Shown here: piece by piece, positions 1 to 6,334 of the stretch
Numbering within the stretch: the first letter of the stretch is position 1
How the letters are laid out: every line of letters begins with the position of its first letter
Assembly: GCA_014871545.1 (NCBI GenBank)
Contig: WGSR01000092.1
Location: 1 to 6,337 of the forward strand
From: Collinsella sp.
GTDB taxonomy: Bacteria; Actinomycetota; Coriobacteriia; Coriobacteriales; Coriobacteriaceae
Direction of reading: 5' to 3'
Length of the DNA: 6,337 bases
The notes under the pieces: model-generated
Databases searched by the model: none
What the model was told of the DNA's origin: nothing
The model's input: the letters and a program-made list of their open reading frames with translations, nothing else
Translations under genes and position numbers: made by a program

Positions 1-11
1 AAACCTTATAT

Positions 12-33
12 CCGGCCCCTCCGGTCGGGGACC
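12..33 (-). other. Imperfect GC-rich hairpin after the last gene of the operon
   Basis: Between the TAG stop of the fusion gene and the window edge, the minus strand reads GGTCCCC, a 7-nt loop, then GGGGCC. This gives four C-G pairs plus two G-C pairs across one bulged U. A competing smaller hairpin, GGTC-CCC-GACC, uses the same arm. The stem is followed by a GATATAAGG stretch rather than a U-run, and the window ends in TTT. It could be part of a terminator whose U-tract lies outside, a processing stem, or chance in GC-rich DNA. Confidence 0.3.
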
Positions 34-45
34 GCGCCTTTGCGA

Positions 46-2430
46 CTACAGCGTCATGTTCGGATCGGCGTCGACGTCGAACGGCGAGATTTCTCCTCGG
101 TCGAATTTACGGCGGGCGACCTCCGCGATCATGGCGGCGTTGTCGGTGCATGCCGAGAGAGGCGGCACCGTCACGCGGATGCCCTGGCGCCCGAGCTTCT
201 TGATCATCATCTCGCGCAGATGCGGATTAGCCGAGACGCCGCCGCCGATGCAGTATTCCTTGCATCCGGTGGCATGCAGCGCGTTCTTGGCCTTCTTGTA
301 CTGAACGTCAAAGACTGCGGCCTCAAACGAAGCCGCCAGGTCGGGCAGATGAATCGTGCGCCCGGCCTTGGTCTCCTGCTCAATGTAGAGCGTCACCGCC
401 GTCTTAAGGCCCGAAAGCGAGAATCGATAGTCTCCCCTACTATTGAGCGCACGGGGGAAGTCAATCGCGCGGGGATTGCCCGTCTCGGCCAGTTTGGAAA
501 TGATGGGACCGCCAGGATAGCCCAGACCCAGCGCCTTAGCCACCTTGTCGAAGGCCTCACCCACGGCGTCGTCGAGCGTCTCGCCGAGCACCTCGTAGTC
601 GCCCCACGCCTTGACGTGAACAAGCATGGTATGACCGCCCGAGACGAGCGTAAAGATAAACGGCGGCTTGAGATCGGGCTGCGCCAGCAGGTTAGCAAAC
701 AGGTGGCCCTCCAGATGATTGACACACACGAGCGGTTTACCGGCAGCATAGGCAAAGCCCTTGGCGAAGGCGACGCCCACCACCAGAGCACCCACCAGGC
801 CCGGACCCTGTGTCACGCCAACAGCGGCGAGTTCGCTCGGCGCGATGGCTCCGCCCTCAAGACCAAGCGATGCCGCGGCATCCTCGAGCGCCGCGTCCAC
901 GACGCTCACGATAACCTCAACGTGTTTGCGCGAGGCGATCTCGGGCACCACGCCGCCAAAGCGGGCATGAAAATCAATCTGTGTCGACACCTGGTTGGCC
1001 AGCATATTGCCATCCGCATCGATAATCGCCACGGCCGTCTCGTCGCAGGAACTCTCGATAGCGAGCACCAGGCGGCGGCGCTCAATTTCGGCGCGCTCCC
1101 CCTCGGAGCGCCCAGGCGCAGGCAGCGGCCATACGCGTTGCTCGGCTGCCGTCGGCTCGGGCGAGGCGTTATCGACCGGAAGTACGAGGGGAAGTGGGGC
1201 CGTCATGACGATGGCGTCTTTGCCGACACCGTAGTAGCCACGACGACGACCCACCTCGGTAAAGCCCAGAGCGTTATAGAGCGCAATCGCTCCCTCGTTG
1301 CCGTCCTCGACCTCGAGCGAAGCCGTGGTGCAGCCGAGCATCTGGGCATCATAGCTCACATGCGACAGCAGCTTGCGGGCAATGCCCTCACGGCGATGTG
1401 CCGGGTCGACGGCGACATCCAGAATCTGCACATCACCGTCCACGACCATACCGCCGGCAAGGCCCAGCAGCTTGCCGTCGTCGTGTGCCACCCACCAACT
1501 ACGCGGCGCAGCGACGTCCTCGCCCAGTTCGGACAGGAACATGCCCGGCGTCCACGCCTCGTGTCCGGCACCTTCAAAGCAGGCAGCCTCTAGCGCGCTC
1601 GCGCCCTCGGCATCCGCCGCGCCCATGGGACGGAACTGCAGATGACGACCGGCGAGCTCATCGGCAACGCCCGTAATTTCGCTCTGCGCACTCTCGGCAA
1701 GACCAAGACGCTTGCGCTCGTTTTCCTCGGCATCCGAAAGGCGCGTGTAAATCGGCAGGACGCGAGCCGGATCGCCGTCACCCGCAGCGTGCGCGAGCAG
1801 CAAGCCCTCGCCCGAAGGCCACCACAGGTCGCGCTCAACGCAGCGAGCGGTCTCGTCCTCACCCAACAGCTTGCCATAGCGCACGAGACCGTCACCAGTC
1901 AGCTGAACCTGGTCCCAGTCCGCTGCTTGGCGCCACTCATCGAGCGCCACGGCGACCTTGACCACGTGCTCGCGCTCAAATTGACGCTCGGGACCCTCAT
2001 CGACCAGCATATACAGCGCCGGATATACCTCACCGCGCATAGCATCGGCCAAGATACCAAGCTTGCCGCGCACGCCAGCCTTCCACGCCGTCCAAGCGCA
2101 AGCGTCAAGCGTCGACACGCCCAGCAGCGGAACATTGGCACCGCGCGCGAGGCCCTTGGCAGTGGAGATGCCGATGCGCACACCCGTAAAGGACCCCGGG
2201 CCGCGACCGACCACGTAGCAACCAACATCGCTGCGATCCAGACCGGCTTGAGCCAGCACGCCATCAACGGTATTCACGAGCTCAACGTTGGCGTGACGGC
2301 GACACATGTGGTCGCCACTCGCGAGCTTCGTCTCGCCCGTCTGCCCATCAATCCAACTTGCCGCGCAGGCAAGCATGTCGGTCGAGGTATCGAGCGCCAC
2401 CACCAGCGCGTTGTCGTTATGCAAGCTCAT
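46..2430 (-). CDS. tsaB-rimI-tsaD: TsaB-RimI-TsaD fusion protein: tRNA t6A37 threonylcarbamoyltransferase with ribosomal-protein acetyltransferase domain
   Basis: This single 794-residue cytosolic protein has three modules. Residues 1-236 are TsaB, the non-catalytic dimerisation partner: ALDTST at 12-17, GRGPGSFTGVRIG at 75-87, PIYTR at 226-230. Residues 265-412 are a RimI-type GNAT: acetyl-CoA loop RREGIA at 346-351, and LEV (E373) and ALY (Y385) matching the catalytic Glu and Tyr of Salmonella RimI with the same 12-residue spacing. Residues 454-794 are TsaD, which transfers threonylcarbamoyl from TC-AMP to A37 of ANN-reading tRNAs: AIESSCDETAVAI at 457-469, metal ligands H572 and H576 in NHLEGH, VSGGHT at 596-601, SLSGLKTAV at 671-679, GGGVSANPHLRE at 729-740, and D763 in CTDNAAM. 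Linkers are about 28 residues (237-264) and about 41 residues (413-453, Pro/Glu-rich). I chose the ATG at 2430 because AAGG lies 9 nt upstream; a TTG at 2448 would add six residues and has no clear ribosome binding site. The gene overlaps the tsaE end by 14 nt, so coupled translation is likely. Domain identities are firm; working as a covalent TsaB-TsaD unit is inferred. Confidence 0.95.
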   Translation of the reverse strand: MSLHNDNALVVALDTSTDMLACAASWIDGQTGETKLASGDHMCRRHANVELVNTVDGVLAQAGLDRSDVGCYVVGRGPGSFTGVRIGISTAKGLARGANVPLLGVSTLDACAWTAWKAGVRGKLGILADAMRGEVYPALYMLVDEGPERQFEREHVVKVAVALDEWRQAADWDQVQLTGDGLVRYGKLLGEDETARCVERDLWWPSGEGLLLAHAAGDGDPARVLPIYTRLSDAEENERKRLGLAESAQSEITGVADELAGRHLQFRPMGAADAEGASALEAACFEGAGHEAWTPGMFLSELGEDVAAPRSWWVAHDDGKLLGLAGGMVVDGDVQILDVAVDPAHRREGIARKLLSHVSYDAQMLGCTTASLEVEDGNEGAIALYNALGFTEVGRRRGYYGVGKDAIVMTAPLPLVLPVDNASPEPTAAEQRVWPLPAPGRSEGERAEIERRRLVLAIESSCDETAVAIIDADGNMLANQVSTQIDFHARFGGVVPEIASRKHVEVIVSVVDAALEDAAASLGLEGGAIAPSELAAVGVTQGPGLVGALVVGVAFAKGFAYAAGKPLVCVNHLEGHLFANLLAQPDLKPPFIFTLVSGGHTMLVHVKAWGDYEVLGETLDDAVGEAFDKVAKALGLGYPGGPIISKLAETGNPRAIDFPRALNSRGDYRFSLSGLKTAVTLYIEQETKAGRTIHLPDLAASFEAAVFDVQYKKAKNALHATGCKEYCIGGGVSANPHLREMMIKKLGRQGIRVTVPPLSACTDNAAMIAEVARRKFDRGEISPFDVDADPNMTL

Positions 2431-2923
2431 CTTGTACAGCCTTATCAATCAAATGGGAAAGCTCCATTGCACGGTCACCGTGCGCCTCAAGCGTTATCGT
2501 TCGCACATCGCTGTCGCCCTCATCACGCTTGAGCGTCACCGAAAGATACTCATCCGTCAGCTCGTCCTGGAATTGTTCGCCCCATTCCAGCAGGCAAGCA
2601 CCCTCGTAGCCCAGCACATCGAAAATGCCCGTATCCTCGAGCTCGTAGGCATGCTCCAGGCGGTATAGATCAAAGTGAAACAGCGGAATACGACCTTGAT
2701 CGTGAACGGCCATGAGCGCAAACGTAGGACTCGTAACCATATGCCCATCGCCCAGCCCGCGCGAGACGCCCTTGGTAAAGTGAGTTTTGCCCACTCCCAG
2801 GCCACCGGTCAGGATGAGCACATCGCCGTCCTCAAGGCACGGTGCAATTAGCTCGCCAAAGTACTCCGTATCGGCAGCGCAAGTCGTTTTGTAAGTACCT
2901 ACCCCCAGGCGCTCCAGGGACAT
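2417..2923 (-). CDS. tsaE: TsaE, tRNA t6A biosynthesis ATPase
   Basis: This 168-residue cytosolic P-loop ATPase, of usual family length, binds the TsaB-TsaD complex and hydrolyses ATP to keep t6A synthesis cycling. Visible motifs are the Walker A loop GGLGVGKT at 40-47, the switch-like VTSPTF at 63-68, HFDLYRL at 83-89 with D85, and the family signature LLEWGE at 111-116 with E113 and W114. The P-loop is slightly unusual: most TsaE proteins I recall read G-D/E-LGAGKT-T, whereas this one has Gly at the acidic position (41) and His (48) after GKT. The nucleotide-binding Lys46 and Thr47 are kept, so activity is expected. The ATG at 2923 follows AAGGAG with 5-nt spacing. Its 3' end overlaps the start of the TsaB-RimI-TsaD gene by 14 nt, which puts TsaE directly beside its partners. 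The long tail after 117 is variable in this family. Confidence 0.95.
   Translation of the reverse strand: MSLERLGVGTYKTTCAADTEYFGELIAPCLEDGDVLILTGGLGVGKTHFTKGVSRGLGDGHMVTSPTFALMAVHDQGRIPLFHFDLYRLEHAYELEDTGIFDVLGYEGACLLEWGEQFQDELTDEYLSVTLKRDEGDSDVRTITLEAHGDRAMELSHLIDKAVQDELA
2440..2443 (-). promoter_or_regulatory. Ribosome binding site inside tsaE for the TsaB-RimI-TsaD gene
   Basis: AAGG on the minus strand, 9 nt before the ATG at 2430, lies within the last codons of tsaE. It is shorter and further from the start than the sites of tsaE and the glycosylase. It favours the ATG at 2430 over the TTG at 2448, because AAGG lies downstream of that TTG and could not serve it. Confidence 0.6.
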
Positions 2924-2928
2924 ATATG

Positions 2929-2934
2929 CTCCTT
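2929..2934 (-). promoter_or_regulatory. Ribosome binding site of tsaE
   Basis: AAGGAG on the minus strand, 5 nt before the ATG at 2923, is the strongest such site in the window. Its first two bases belong to the second of two tandem stop codons (TAATAA) that end the glycosylase gene. Confidence 0.85.
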
Positions 2935-2935
2935 A

Positions 2936-3556
2936 TTATTCCGAGGCGTCCTCTGGTGCGGGATGTCGCTCCAGATAATCGCCCAGCATCTTAAAGTCTT
3001 CCTCCAGCAGCTCCTGCCACGCCGGATTGCGCAGCGCTGCTGCCGGATGAAAAGTAGGCATTACTACAAAATGCCCCATCTGGTGGAACCTACCGCGCAG
3101 CTTAGTAATGCCAATCTCGGTCTTAAGCACAAAGTGCGTCGCGGGGTTGCCGAGCGTCACGATAATATCGGGCCAGATGCTTCGAATCTGCTCACGCAAA
3201 AACGGCGAGCAAGCCAGCACTTCCTCGGGACGCGGATTGCGGTTTCCCGGCGGGCGGCACTTAAGCACATTGGCAATGTAGACGTCTTCGCGTTTGAGCC
3301 CCGCCAGCGACAAAATGCCGTTGAGGTCTTCTCCCGCCGCCCCCACAAACGGTTCGCCCTGCAAATCCTCGTTGCGACCCGGCGCCTCACCGATAAACAT
3401 GACGCGGGCGCGGGGGTTTCCCACGCCAAACACGATATTGTGACGCGACTGGTAGAGCTGGCAGAGGTGACAATCGCCCAGAACGGCCTCGATCTCCTCG
3501 AGTGCGACCTCACGTGGTGCCTGATGGGTATGGCCGGGGATGTGCATGACGCCCAT
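2936..3556 (-). CDS. udg: Family 4 [4Fe-4S] uracil-DNA glycosylase
   Basis: This 206-residue protein should excise uracil, arising from cytosine deamination or dUMP misincorporation, to start base excision repair. Four cysteines are placed as in family 4 enzymes: C29 and C32 (CHLC), C100 (VLKCRPPGNRNP) and C116 (LACSPFL), consistent with one 4Fe-4S cluster. Motif A is GEAPGRNED at 56-64, followed by PFVGAAG at 69-75. The C-terminal uracil/DNA contact motif is FHPAAALRN at 169-177. Length matches the family (about 190-230). Start: the ATG at 3556 has AGGAG ending 5 nt upstream; the Met at codon 4 lacks such a site. It lies between alr and tsaE, 8 nt after the alr stop, and ends with tandem stops TAATAA. 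Its role is unrelated to its neighbours, so co-transcription probably reflects housekeeping expression. The SPO1 phage polymerase-type homologues share this fold, but the intact motif A and Cys set favour a true glycosylase. Confidence 0.95.
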   Translation of the reverse strand: MGVMHIPGHTHQAPREVALEEIEAVLGDCHLCQLYQSRHNIVFGVGNPRARVMFIGEAPGRNEDLQGEPFVGAAGEDLNGILSLAGLKREDVYIANVLKCRPPGNRNPRPEEVLACSPFLREQIRSIWPDIIVTLGNPATHFVLKTEIGITKLRGRFHQMGHFVVMPTFHPAAALRNPAWQELLEEDFKMLGDYLERHPAPEDASE

Positions 3557-3561
3557 GGCGA

Positions 3562-3566
3562 CTCCT
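3562..3566 (-). promoter_or_regulatory. Ribosome binding site of the uracil-DNA glycosylase gene, overlapping the alr stop
   Basis: On the minus strand AGGAG is followed by TCGCC and then the ATG at 3556. The last two bases of the alr TAG stop are also the first two bases of this site. A ribosome terminating on alr therefore sits on the initiation signal of the next gene, a typical layout for translational coupling. It also decides between the two nearby in-frame Met codons (1 and 4). Confidence 0.85.
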
Positions 3567-4710
3567 ACACGTAGACCTTGTCGAGGCGCATGCCAAAGCC
3601 GCAGGCGACCTCGTAGTTAATCGTTCCGCGCAGTCGGGCCATCTCGTCCATAGTGATCTCGGCATCGCCATCGCGGCCGACAATAATCATCTCGTCACCA
3701 TACTCGGCCTCGGGAATCTCGTGTGCCGGGTTGGACTGAATGGCGACCATAAACTGGTCCATGCAGATATTGCCAACCTGATGCACGCGCTCGCCGCGAT
3801 ACAGCACATCCATACGATTGGAAAGCGTACGCGATAGGCCGTCGGCATAACCGATCGGCAGCGTGCAGATCTGAACGCGCGTGCGCGGTACGCGGTAGGT
3901 AAAACCGTAGCCCACGCCCTCACCCATCGCAGGGTGTGCCACACGCGTCACGCGCGCATGGACGCTCATAACGGGATCAAGCTGCATCACGCGGCCACTC
4001 AGCTCGCACGGCTGCATGCCATACAAGCCAACGCCGGCGCGAATCATATCAAAATGCATCGAGGGGTCGAGCATCGAGGACGGCGTGTTGGCGCAGTGCA
4101 CGATACCGCACTCAAAGCCCGCATCCTTAATGGCCTGAACGGCCTCGGTAAAGCGCTGACACTGCAGTTTGTAGTCCCAGCCCGAAGGTTCATCGGCCGT
4201 GGCGAAGTGCGTAAATACGCCGTCGCACTGAATACCGCGATGGAAATTAATACCGCGCACAAAGTCGAGCACCTGCGTGTAGTGTACGCCGATACGATTC
4301 ATACCTGTCTCGATGGCGAGATGATACTTGCCCACCTTGCCCGCCGCGACGGCACATTCGCCATACGCAAGAGCAAAGTCAGACGTATAGACCGAGGGCA
4401 TGATATCAAACTCGAGCAACGTCGGAATGGCCTCGATAGGCGGCTCGCTTAGGATGAGGATGGGCTTCGTAATCCCGCCCTGTCGGAGCTCAATGCCCTC
4501 GTTAACCGTCGCCACGGCAAACATGTCGGCACCGGCCGAATACATGATCTTGGCGCACTCAACAGCTCCATGACCATAAGCATCGGCCTTGACCACGCAG
4601 CACAGGCGCTGACGTGGATTCAGCAAGTTCTTATAGGCCCTCGTGTTGCGACGGAGCGCCCCACGGTCGATCTCGACCCAGGACCAGCGCGTCAAATCGG
4701 CTTTATTCAT
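3565..4710 (-). CDS. alr: Alanine racemase, PLP-dependent
   Basis: This 381-residue cytosolic fold-type III PLP enzyme interconverts L- and D-alanine, supplying D-Ala for peptidoglycan. The N-terminal barrel carries the PLP lysine K41 in VVKADAYGHG (39-48), the ETGMNRIG stretch at 134-141 with R139, H168 in GVFTHFAT, and R224 in IRAGVGLYG, which should contact the pyridine nitrogen. The C-terminal beta domain has the second catalytic base Y268 in GVGYGFTY, the substrate-proximal CMD at 316-318, and INYEV at 364-368 with Y366. Length is typical. The protein reads ETGM where DTGM is more usual, and its C-terminus (ACGFGMRLDKVYV) differs from the common CRISxRVPR form; both look like lineage variants. 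Its ATG lies 2 nt after the nnrD stop with only a weak GGA 9 nt upstream, so translation probably depends on ribosomes finishing nnrD. Its own TAG stop overlaps the ribosome binding site of the glycosylase gene. Confidence 0.97.
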   Translation of the reverse strand: MNKADLTRWSWVEIDRGALRRNTRAYKNLLNPRQRLCCVVKADAYGHGAVECAKIMYSAGADMFAVATVNEGIELRQGGITKPILILSEPPIEAIPTLLEFDIMPSVYTSDFALAYGECAVAAGKVGKYHLAIETGMNRIGVHYTQVLDFVRGINFHRGIQCDGVFTHFATADEPSGWDYKLQCQRFTEAVQAIKDAGFECGIVHCANTPSSMLDPSMHFDMIRAGVGLYGMQPCELSGRVMQLDPVMSVHARVTRVAHPAMGEGVGYGFTYRVPRTRVQICTLPIGYADGLSRTLSNRMDVLYRGERVHQVGNICMDQFMVAIQSNPAHEIPEAEYGDEMIIVGRDGDAEITMDEMARLRGTINYEVACGFGMRLDKVYV

Positions 4711-4712
4711 GA

Positions 4713-6329
4713 TTAGTCATCCGACCCTTCGTCCATGATTCCCAGATCTTCGAGCGCATCCTTTGCCGCCAGCTCCATGGCAGGACCAATCAAGTCGATA
4801 AGATCGGTCGCGATAACGCTCTTCTCACCATACTCCGTCGCCGCGGCAAAACCGGCGTAGCTGTGAAGTGCGACGGCGTACGAATACAGCAACTCCCAAC
4901 GATCCATCTCGTCGCGCATGGTGGCAAGCGTGCCGGCCAAAATACCCGCGAGAACATCACCCGAACCGGCAGTTGCCAGAGAAGCCGGACCCGAAAGTGG
5001 CAGCAGCACACGCTCAACGCCACAGATAGCCGTCGTCGGCCCCTTGGCAATGACCACCAGATTGTCGGAGCCTGCAGCCCAGACAACCTTCTGCGCGGCT
5101 GCAATCGCGGTACCAAGGTCGTTCACCTCGTCACCGGCAACCAGACGCGAAAGCTCACGATAGTGCGGCGTCATAACCAACGGCTGCTCGCGACGATACA
5201 TCTCGGGGTTACTATCAATACCGTCAATGGCAATCTTAGCAAGGCAGTTGAGTGCATCGGCATCCAAAATAAGCGGTACATCAAGCTCGAGCAAGCCCGA
5301 AACCACCTGCATAGCGCCGGCAGACGTCGTCATACCGGGACCGCACAGTACGCAGCTGTACTTCTTTGCAATCTCGCACACCGTCATGCGCGCAGCGGCG
5401 CCAAAGGAGCCGCGGGAATCAGACGGAATAGCAAAGACGGGAATCGAAGGAAGTGCAATGCGAATAAGATTAGCGCAGGCGTCAGGAGCCGCGACTGCCA
5501 CGTAACCAGCACCCGCGCGAGCTGCAGACTTGGCCGCCATAATGGCAGCACCAGGATATTGCGCAGATCCGGCGACAATAAGCACAGAGCCACGGGAATA
5601 CTTATCGATATTCGTAGGTAGTGGGGCAAAGTAATCAACTAAGTCACCGGGCTCGACAATCTCGGCGGCGTGGTCGACATCATCGATGACCTCGTCAAGA
5701 CGGTCGTAAAGATTGCCGCAGATCAAATCGCCAGCATACTCAGGGCCATCAGCGCTATACAGACCAATCTTGGGCGCAATCATCGTCACCGTATGTTCGG
5801 CACGAATGCAGTCGTCATCAACAACGCCCGTCTCGGCATTCAGGCCCGAGGGGACATCAATGGATACGACACAATCGGCGCATTCATTGACCGTAGGAAT
5901 CCAGATGGAGAACGGCGCACGCAGATTCCCATGGAAACCGGTACCAAAAATGGCATCGACAACAACATCGGCCTTATCGATCAAAACCTCGAGTTCGTCA
6001 CGCGAGGGGCCAACGCAAACGTGCACATCGCGGCCGGCAGTACGACGAGCAACATGACGTGCCAGAGCAGCAGGAATCTCATCCGGCTCAACCGGAGAAA
6101 CGATATCGACGTCCACGCCCTTATGGCTCAGGATATCGGCGGCAACCCAACCGTCGCCGCCATTATTACCAAAACCGACCAGAACGAGAACCCGATCGGG
6201 ATTGAGCTTCAAGACCTCGTTGGCGGCAAACTCACCCGCTAGCTCCATAAGCTCGGCCTTCGAAGTCCCTTCGCGTTCGATGATATCCTCGAGACGAACG
6301 ACTTCTTCGGTACTCAAAACCGGTTTCAT
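4713..6329 (-). CDS. nnrD: Bifunctional NAD(P)H-hydrate epimerase / ADP-dependent NAD(P)H-hydrate dehydratase
   Basis: This 538-residue two-domain protein repairs NAD(P)HX, the hydrated, inactive form of NAD(P)H. The N-terminal YjeF_N-type epimerase (about 1-225) interconverts the R and S epimers; it shows VGFGNNGGDG at 51-60, DAIFGTG at 125-131 and SIDVPSGLN at 156-164. The C-terminal ribokinase-like dehydratase (about 235-525) uses ADP to restore NAD(P)H from the S form. It shows KYSRGSVLIVAGS at 243-255, CGPGM at 329-333, ILDADALN at 354-361, TPH at 387-389, and the nucleotide-binding, catalytic AGSGDVLAGIL at 454-464 with D458. The length suits the fused bacterial form. Two variants stand out: TPHYREL replaces the common TPHxGE, and SGPAS precedes the AGSGD loop where many homologues have an Asn. 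The acidic tail (DEGSDD) abuts alr. The ATG at 6329 has GAG 5 nt upstream at the window edge, so the start fits but the rest of its leader is unseen. It is the first visible gene of the operon. Confidence 0.95.
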   Translation of the reverse strand: MKPVLSTEEVVRLEDIIEREGTSKAELMELAGEFAANEVLKLNPDRVLVLVGFGNNGGDGWVAADILSHKGVDVDIVSPVEPDEIPAALARHVARRTAGRDVHVCVGPSRDELEVLIDKADVVVDAIFGTGFHGNLRAPFSIWIPTVNECADCVVSIDVPSGLNAETGVVDDDCIRAEHTVTMIAPKIGLYSADGPEYAGDLICGNLYDRLDEVIDDVDHAAEIVEPGDLVDYFAPLPTNIDKYSRGSVLIVAGSAQYPGAAIMAAKSAARAGAGYVAVAAPDACANLIRIALPSIPVFAIPSDSRGSFGAAARMTVCEIAKKYSCVLCGPGMTTSAGAMQVVSGLLELDVPLILDADALNCLAKIAIDGIDSNPEMYRREQPLVMTPHYRELSRLVAGDEVNDLGTAIAAAQKVVWAAGSDNLVVIAKGPTTAICGVERVLLPLSGPASLATAGSGDVLAGILAGTLATMRDEMDRWELLYSYAVALHSYAGFAAATEYGEKSVIATDLIDLIGPAMELAAKDALEDLGIMDEGSDD

Positions 6330-6334
6330 CTATG

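Noticed and set aside
1066..1110. A ribosome-site-like GAGGGGGAG on the minus strand in the linker before TsaD, which might allow a separate TsaD product.
   Set aside because: The nearest in-frame start codons are an ATT 9 nt downstream (a very rare start) and a GTG about 27 nt downstream (too far). The bases simply encode Glu-Gly-Glu in a GC-rich linker. Proteomics could reopen this.
40..1593. A 517-codon open frame on the plus strand, antisense to the fusion gene.
   Set aside because: It mirrors the well-supported TsaD and RimI coding region. Its product is rich in Arg, His, Ala and Leu with no recognisable motif, as expected when GC-rich codons are read backwards. No ribosome site or family signature supports it.
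2431..2448. An upstream TTG start for the fusion gene, adding six residues.
   Set aside because: TTG is a weak start without a clear ribosome site, while the ATG at 2430 has AAGG at 9 nt and gives the usual short lead into the first TsaB strand.
1642..2532. A 296-codon plus-strand open frame opposite the TsaB module and the tsaE end.
   Set aside because: It has the same antisense-shadow composition and no recognisable domain, and it crosses the tsaE/fusion junction without regard to gene boundaries.
4863..6242. Plus-strand open frames of 252 and 190 codons opposite nnrD.
   Set aside because: The opposite strand encodes complete conserved epimerase and dehydratase motifs. The plus-strand products are low in hydrophobic structure and match nothing I recognise.
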